In this document: positions 59,227-64,000 of the stretch, piece by piece | Layout: every line of letters begins with the position of its first letter | Numbering within the stretch: the first letter of the stretch is position 1 | Source of the DNA: CALJFL01 sp036961205 | Lineage (GTDB): Bacteria; Pseudomonadota; Gammaproteobacteria; Pseudomonadales; Halieaceae | Length of the DNA: 64,000 nucleotides | Direction of reading: 5' to 3' | Assembly (NCBI GenBank): GCA_036961205.1 | Contig: JBALVI010000005.1 | Coordinates: forward strand, 124,001 to 188,000 | Notes under the pieces: model-generated | Told to the model about the DNA's origin: nothing | What the model saw: the letters and a program-made list of their open reading frames with translations, nothing else | The model's database searches: none | Made by a program: the position numbers and the translations under genes

Positions 59227-59412
59227 GCACTGTTAGTAAACAACTTTCGCTCGACTCTACGCGACGCGCGTTGCGATCACCGGCAGCTGCGGAACTCGAC
59301 AATTTTTGTTGCACAAAAATCTGGACTCGGACAGTCCTCGCTGAAACCCCCGGTGATCGCAACGCGCTAAAAGCGCTACGAATGTCGAGCGAAAGTTGTT
59401 TACTAACAGTGC
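59227..59412. repeat. Doubly nested long palindrome between converging genes
   Basis: Outer arms 59227-59255 and 59384-59412 are perfect 29-nt inverted repeats. Inside, 59266-59283 and 59350-59367 are perfect 18-nt inverted repeats (GCGCGTTGCGATCACCGG). The 66-nt centre holds a third stem, ATTTTTGT/ACAAAAAT with loop TGC. Between outer and inner arms the two sides differ. The minus strand next to the right inner arm reads GTAGCGCTTTTAGCGC, itself a small GTAG-headed palindrome. Confidence 0.95.
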
Positions 59413-59443
59413 TCTTACCTTCTTCTCTAGACGACAATGTGCA

Positions 59444-61444
59444 TTAGGGCGTTACGATATTAAAGACCGGGTCTGCGGGATCGAACAATGAGAAAAATCC
59501 AGCTAAAGCCAACTTGCCATCTGGCACTGATAAATCTTCTGAGCGCAGAGCGTCGGTCAGAGAAACCTGCTTGGTTAAGAGCGCCAAAAACAGCTCCCGA
59601 GTAATCACCAGAGTAGCATCAGCATTGTCTTGTGCAGGGGCCAACCGGTAATGCATGACCGAGTTGCCGACCGACAAGACAAAATGTTCACCGGTATCGG
59701 TCATTTCCATATTGATGGTGTATTGCTCACCGTCTGCCCTCTCACCATTCAGTGAAGCCGCCATAGCGTCAAAAAATAATCCCGTAGGTACTCGCGCGAT
59801 CATACCCGCTGCATCACTGGTAGCTGTGCCATTCTCTGGTGGGCCATTGCGTAACTCATAGGCACCGGTGAGATAAATATCGCGCCATGGCCCGGATTCT
59901 GCCTGATATCCCAGCTGGTCATAAGCACTGGCGAGCAGCAACCGGGCATCAGCGTTATCGGGATCGGAGAACACGACGTGATTAACCAACTCGGCAACCC
60001 AGCGATAATCACCTTCATCGTAAGATTTTTGCGCGCCTGCCAGTACCGCATCGGCACCACCCATCAATTCAACATAGCGCTTGGCAGCGGCCTGTGGGGG
60101 ATGTGGATTGAGATTAGCGGGATTGCCGTCGTACCAGCCGAAATAACCCTGATAAACGGCCTTACTGTTGTGACTGACGGTCCCGTAATAGCCACGGCTG
60201 GAATACACATCCTTGAGTGTTGATGGCAAGGCGAGCTGTTCGGCAATTTCTCTGGGTGTGGCGCCTTCATTGGCCAGTCTCAGAGTTTGATCGTGAATAA
60301 ATTTATAGGTATCCCGCTGCTGCTCCAGGAAGGTGCCAATCTCCTGATTGCCCCAGACTGGCCAATGATGGCTGCCGAAGTAGACTTCAGCTTCGCTGCC
60401 AAATAGATTCAGGGCCTCATCGATGAAACCGCTCCAGGCGTGTGCATCGCGCACCTTGGCGCCGCGCGGCGTGTATACGTTATGCATATTGCGCGACACC
60501 ATCTCGGCACCACAAAACGCTTTATGTTCTGGCAAATAAAAGGTCAACTCGGCGGGCGCTTCTGAACCCCCTGCGTTTTGGAAAATCATTCTGACGCCAT
60601 CTACCGTCAGTTCCTTCCCGGTTTCGGAAATTATGTCTGTGGGTTCCAATATGCTCACACCACCTGAGCGAGCTGGCTCTTTGCCCAAGCCAGTGTCGAC
60701 GTGTCCACGGGGATTTACTGGCAGGTTTCTGCCGTACATAAAGACTGCCCGGCGTTGCATAACTGTGCCGGCCATAATGTTCTCGCTAACCGATTCTTCT
60801 ATAAAACCGACTGGTGCGATAACACGAAGCCCCTCTCTTTCCTCTTCACTAACAACGCCGTCTATGCCGCCGAAGTGGTCGATATGGCTATGTGTAAAGA
60901 TCACCGCAACCACTTTTTTATCCCCCAGGTGCTGGCGGGCAAATGCGATGGCGGCTCTGGCGTTGGGCTCGGTGGTCAAGGGATCGACAATGATCCAGCC
61001 ATTATCGCTATCAATCAGTGTCAGGTTAGCCAGATCAAAGCCGCGTAACTGATGGATGCCGGGGCTGACTTCGAACAGACCGTGAATACCATTCAGTTGC
61101 GCCTGACGCCACAGACTGGGATTGACCGAACCGGGCGCATCGCCCTGAACAAAATCGTAGGACTGCTGATCCCATGAAATCGAACCGTCAGCCGCAATAA
61201 TTTGTAGGGCTTTCGGGGCTGCAATTAGTCCCCTTCGGGCTTGGATGAAGTCGCGGTCGTCGCCTGGCATATCTGCAGCGATTAGTGCCTGGGCAGCCAG
61301 AGTATGGGCCGTTGGGGCCACATGCCCGGCATCATCAGAGCCCGCTGACCTTAGCGAGGGTGCTGTGTTATCGCTACAGGCGACCAGCAAAGTCGCGAGT
61401 ATCAGACAGACTGCGCCGAGAACAACAGATCGGGAAATAGCCAC
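59444..61444 (-). CDS. Alkyl/aryl-sulfatase-like metallo-beta-lactamase, predicted lipoprotein
   Basis: A 666-aa protein of the SdsA1/YjcS type. Metallo-beta-lactamase zinc motif THSHIDH (H185, H187, D189, H190), then YFGSHHWPVWGN, an all-helical dimerisation domain (about 370-520, LANEGATPREIAEQLALP) and a C-terminal SCP2-like domain (about 540-660). These enzymes hydrolyse alkyl sulfates such as SDS or secondary alkyl sulfates. The N-terminus has a lipobox LVAC (C23, next residue S), suggesting outer-membrane attachment rather than plain secretion; that is inference. It stands alone on the minus strand and converges with the TetR gene. Confidence 0.88.
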   Translation of the reverse strand: MAISRSVVLGAVCLILATLLVACSDNTAPSLRSAGSDDAGHVAPTAHTLAAQALIAADMPGDDRDFIQARRGLIAAPKALQIIAADGSISWDQQSYDFVQGDAPGSVNPSLWRQAQLNGIHGLFEVSPGIHQLRGFDLANLTLIDSDNGWIIVDPLTTEPNARAAIAFARQHLGDKKVVAVIFTHSHIDHFGGIDGVVSEEEREGLRVIAPVGFIEESVSENIMAGTVMQRRAVFMYGRNLPVNPRGHVDTGLGKEPARSGGVSILEPTDIISETGKELTVDGVRMIFQNAGGSEAPAELTFYLPEHKAFCGAEMVSRNMHNVYTPRGAKVRDAHAWSGFIDEALNLFGSEAEVYFGSHHWPVWGNQEIGTFLEQQRDTYKFIHDQTLRLANEGATPREIAEQLALPSTLKDVYSSRGYYGTVSHNSKAVYQGYFGWYDGNPANLNPHPPQAAAKRYVELMGGADAVLAGAQKSYDEGDYRWVAELVNHVVFSDPDNADARLLLASAYDQLGYQAESGPWRDIYLTGAYELRNGPPENGTATSDAAGMIARVPTGLFFDAMAASLNGERADGEQYTINMEMTDTGEHFVLSVGNSVMHYRLAPAQDNADATLVITRELFLALLTKQVSLTDALRSEDLSVPDGKLALAGFFSLFDPADPVFNIVTP

Positions 61445-61519
61445 GCTTTTACTCCAGAGGATTTAAAGCGCGAGTTTAGCCGGTAATCCACGGATACAAC
61501 AGTACCCGTGCCACCAACG

Positions 61520-63988
61520 CTAAAGCTCTCTAAGTAGCGCAACCGGAGGACTGGAGACCACCTGACGACAGGAATAAACACCGAGACCCGCGATGATAGT
61601 CATACCCGAGAGAATACCCAACGGCCAGATCCAGGGAGACGGCGAATAACTCATATCCATCACCCATTCTTGCAAGATGAAAACGGATATTTCCGCTGCC
61701 ACGGTTGCCAGCAAGCCGGCAAACAAACCGAGTGTGGCAAATTCTATCAATAGGCCACCGAGGATAAGATTGCGTCGCGCACCCAGAGCTCGCAAAATTG
61801 CGCTTTCGTGCATCCGGGCATCGACACTGGCTTGTACGCCAGCAATCAGTACCAGACCACCTGCAGCCATAATAACCAGCAATACAAGCTCAATCGCAGC
61901 CGACACTTGATTCACAATCGATCGTACCTGCTCGATTACGACGTCCATTTCGATCACTGTTACAGTCGGAAAACTGCGAATAAAGTGATTCAGAAAACTT
62001 TTATTTTCAGCGTCCAAATGGAAGCTGGTCATGAAGGTCGCGGGGAATTTAGCGAGCGCTTTTGGCGGTGCTACAAACCAAAAATTTGGCCTGAAGGATT
62101 GCCAGTCGAGATCCCGAATACTGGCAATTTCCGCTTCAAACGGTTGCGATCCTATCAGGAACCCAAGCGTATCCCCCACGGTTACATCAATGCGTTCAGC
62201 GTAATCGCGCTCGATGGATACCAGAGCTTCTGAGGTGTCTTCATCCCACCATTCGCCGGCCACAAGAATATTCCCCTCTGGCAGTCGCTCCGACCAGGTG
62301 ATATTAGACTCACGCTGTCTGCGTGCCTGCTCTTTGTCTTCGGTCTTTTCAAGCGCCTCACCATTTACCGACATAAGACGTATCCGAATCATCGGGTACA
62401 GGGCTTCGCTGGTGATGCCTTCTTCGCGCAGTAATTGGTCGACGCCCTGCACGTCATCCGGGCCAATATTAAGCATGAAATGATTGGGGGTATCGGGGGG
62501 CAACTGGGTTTGCCACTCATCAACAAGAGATGTCCTTATCATCACCATAACCAACAACAACATTATCGCCATCGCAAAAATAACGACCTGCATAGCATTG
62601 GCATTACCCCGGCGCTGTAATCCCGCCAGCGCCAATCGCCAAATACTGCCAGCGCTCATGCCCAACAGCCTGCCACCACGCAACAGGGTAAGTGCCAATG
62701 CCATACCAAGGACGACAGTTATGGCCAGACCCGCCAAAACGGCAAAGGTGAGTTTCCAGTTCTGACTATAAGCCAGCATTAATAAGGTAACGGCAATCAG
62801 ACCCACGCCGTAATCTCCCATCGTGCGGCGAGTTTCGGTGGGCATATCTCTGCGCAGCACTCGCAATGGGCTCGCCAGGCTAAGCCGACGCAGCGGCGGC
62901 CAGGCAAAACATAGCAGACAGGTCAGAGAAGTAGCGGCGCCTATCGCATAGGGGCGTATTCCGGAGGGGCCGGGCTGGACCGGCATTTGATCGGCAAACA
63001 ACGTGAAAAACATAGCCTGCATGCCCCAACCTGCAAGACAACCCAGGACCGTCGCTAGCGCGCCCAACAACAATAAGCTGCTGCCATAAAGGCGAGTTAC
63101 CGCACCTGAGGTAGCGCCCAAACTTTTCATGATGGCCACATAATCGTTATGGCGTTCGCTGAAGCGCCTCGCAGCCAAGGCTATAGCTACTCCGGCGAGA
63201 ACAACACCCAGGCTGCCGGCAAGTAACAGGAAACTCTCGGCCCGCGCCAGGGCGCTGCCGATACCCGGCTGTCCCTGATTGACATCTATCAGCGTCTGGT
63301 TGTCTTCAAGCTTCGGTTCCAGCCAGCTTACAAACGCCGACAGGTCGTTTTCAGCGCCTGCATATAATTGACGAAACTCAACCCGGCTGCCCGGTTGAAC
63401 CACACCCGTAGCGGCAATGTCGTCGTAGTGCATCAGCACACGGGGCCCGTAACCGATAAAGGAAGCAGATTGGTCTGGCTCGGTGCGTGCAGCAGCCATG
63501 ACTGTGAACTCAGCATCACCAACGCCTACGGTATCGCCAATGGCAACGTCCAGCAGGGCAAATAACCGCGAGTCCAGCCAAACATTGCCGGGGGCCGGGC
63601 CCTGGTTACCGATTAATGCGGTGCCAAAGGGTTGTTCGCTGTAGCTTAGGTCGCCACGCAGCGGATAATCACTGCTCACCGCCTTTACCGAGGCCAGTAC
63701 CATGGCCTCATCACCGGCAAACACCATCGACGGAAAAGTAAGCGTTCTCGCGTGTTGAAGATTTGTGCTGCTGGCCTGCTGCAACCAGTCTGCGGGCATA
63801 TCTGCGCTGCTTCGAATCACCCGATCCGCAGCGAGAAAGCGATGGCTCTCCTGCTCAAGTGCGCTTTGCAATCGGCTAGTAAAGGCACTGATGCCCGAAA
63901 CCACCGCTACTGCCAGGACCAAAGCCGCCACCAGGACCCCTAACTCGCCACCCCGCCAATCCCGGGCCAGCATACGACCAGCAGTCAT
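61520..63988 (-). CDS. FtsX-type ABC transporter permease (YbbP-like)
   Basis: A large (822 aa) permease of the MacB/FtsX superfamily: one N-terminal helix (about 14-34), a large periplasmic domain, three helices near 250-375, further helices at about 395-500, another periplasmic region, and a final FtsX core (about 690-820; EQVRSIVNQVSAAIELVLLVIMA, ILRALGARRNLILGGLLIEF). The ATG at 63988 gives MTAGRMLARDWRGGELGVLV, the YbbP-like start; GTG at 63994 is also in frame. The cognate ATPase (YbbA) is expected just past the window edge. Role in lipoprotein or envelope export is inferred. Confidence 0.85.
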   Translation of the reverse strand: MTAGRMLARDWRGGELGVLVAALVLAVAVVSGISAFTSRLQSALEQESHRFLAADRVIRSSADMPADWLQQASSTNLQHARTLTFPSMVFAGDEAMVLASVKAVSSDYPLRGDLSYSEQPFGTALIGNQGPAPGNVWLDSRLFALLDVAIGDTVGVGDAEFTVMAAARTEPDQSASFIGYGPRVLMHYDDIAATGVVQPGSRVEFRQLYAGAENDLSAFVSWLEPKLEDNQTLIDVNQGQPGIGSALARAESFLLLAGSLGVVLAGVAIALAARRFSERHNDYVAIMKSLGATSGAVTRLYGSSLLLLGALATVLGCLAGWGMQAMFFTLFADQMPVQPGPSGIRPYAIGAATSLTCLLCFAWPPLRRLSLASPLRVLRRDMPTETRRTMGDYGVGLIAVTLLMLAYSQNWKLTFAVLAGLAITVVLGMALALTLLRGGRLLGMSAGSIWRLALAGLQRRGNANAMQVVIFAMAIMLLLVMVMIRTSLVDEWQTQLPPDTPNHFMLNIGPDDVQGVDQLLREEGITSEALYPMIRIRLMSVNGEALEKTEDKEQARRQRESNITWSERLPEGNILVAGEWWDEDTSEALVSIERDYAERIDVTVGDTLGFLIGSQPFEAEIASIRDLDWQSFRPNFWFVAPPKALAKFPATFMTSFHLDAENKSFLNHFIRSFPTVTVIEMDVVIEQVRSIVNQVSAAIELVLLVIMAAGGLVLIAGVQASVDARMHESAILRALGARRNLILGGLLIEFATLGLFAGLLATVAAEISVFILQEWVMDMSYSPSPWIWPLGILSGMTIIAGLGVYSCRQVVSSPPVALLREL

Positions 63989-64000
63989 GGACACCGTTAC

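Noticed and set aside
59227..59412. Simple bidirectional terminator for the converging TetR and alkylsulfatase genes
   Set aside because: No T-run follows either outer or inner stem, and the structure is far larger than needed; termination by this region remains possible but is not shown.

Overview
The window is a dense, ordinary-looking chromosomal segment of a free-living, respiring gammaproteobacterium. It has a Pseudomonas-like layout: gltA divergent from sdhCDAB-sucAB-lpd-sucCD; an smc-zipA-ligA block; a complete cytochrome c maturation (System I) operon; and phoBR-pstSCAB-phoU in one run. Gene content and protein style suggest a marine lineage near the Halieaceae/Spongiibacteraceae (Cellvibrionales), but this is inference from synteny and recalled protein similarity; there is no rRNA gene to test it. 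No phage, insertion sequence, CRISPR array, plasmid function or defence island was found, and almost every base is assigned to a conserved gene.

Layout. 1-2.7 kb (minus): a short operon of exported methyltransferase, yheU, tusA, epmC and a 5'-3' exonuclease cut by the window edge. 2.75-6.3 kb: a GcvR-like ACT protein, prmB-aroC-small membrane protein (minus), folE (plus). 6.3-9.2 kb (minus): gpsA-sixA-hydrolase-DUF4892 protein. 9.3-11.3 kb: htpG behind a heat-shock-type promoter. 11.4-24.3 kb: the TCA superoperon (minus) and divergent gltA. 24.3-26.7 kb: a FabH-like synthase, hisC and tRNA-Glu(UUC). 26.7-27.15 kb: the only gene-free stretch over 300 bp, packed with long inverted repeats. 27.2-37.4 kb (minus): the phosphate-starvation module phoB-phoR-pstS-pstC-pstA-pstB-phoU plus a porin, with a Pho box before phoB and pstS and a five-unit Pho-box array before the porin. 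37.5-42.2 kb: a 2-oxoacid:ferredoxin oxidoreductase (fused gamma-alpha, and beta) with a GltD-like flavoprotein carrying the ferredoxin centres. 42.3-49.5 kb: smc-zipA-ligA-lipoprotein transglycosylase. 49.6-57.4 kb: ttcA-ccmABCDEFGHI. 57.5-64 kb: mdh and a TetR regulator, a nested palindrome, a lipoprotein alkylsulfatase-like metallo-beta-lactamase, and a YbbP/FtsX-type permease reaching the window edge.

How it fits together. The central theme is aerobic respiration: citrate synthase, 2-oxoglutarate dehydrogenase, succinyl-CoA synthetase, succinate dehydrogenase and malate dehydrogenase feed a chain whose c-type cytochromes are matured by the Ccm system. A second, ferredoxin-type route for an oxoacid (possibly 2-oxoglutarate) is encoded separately. 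The Pho block is self-contained: sensor, regulator, transporter, signalling brake and an outer-membrane pore share recognisable operators.

The least explained material is non-coding: a pair of long hairpins with the same head but unrelated stems (26786-27041), a doubly nested palindrome (59227-59412), and a GTAG-ended palindrome inside the TCA operon (19290-19320). I found no clear candidate for an undescribed multi-gene system; these repeats, the Pho-box array and the oxidoreductase trio are the best leads.
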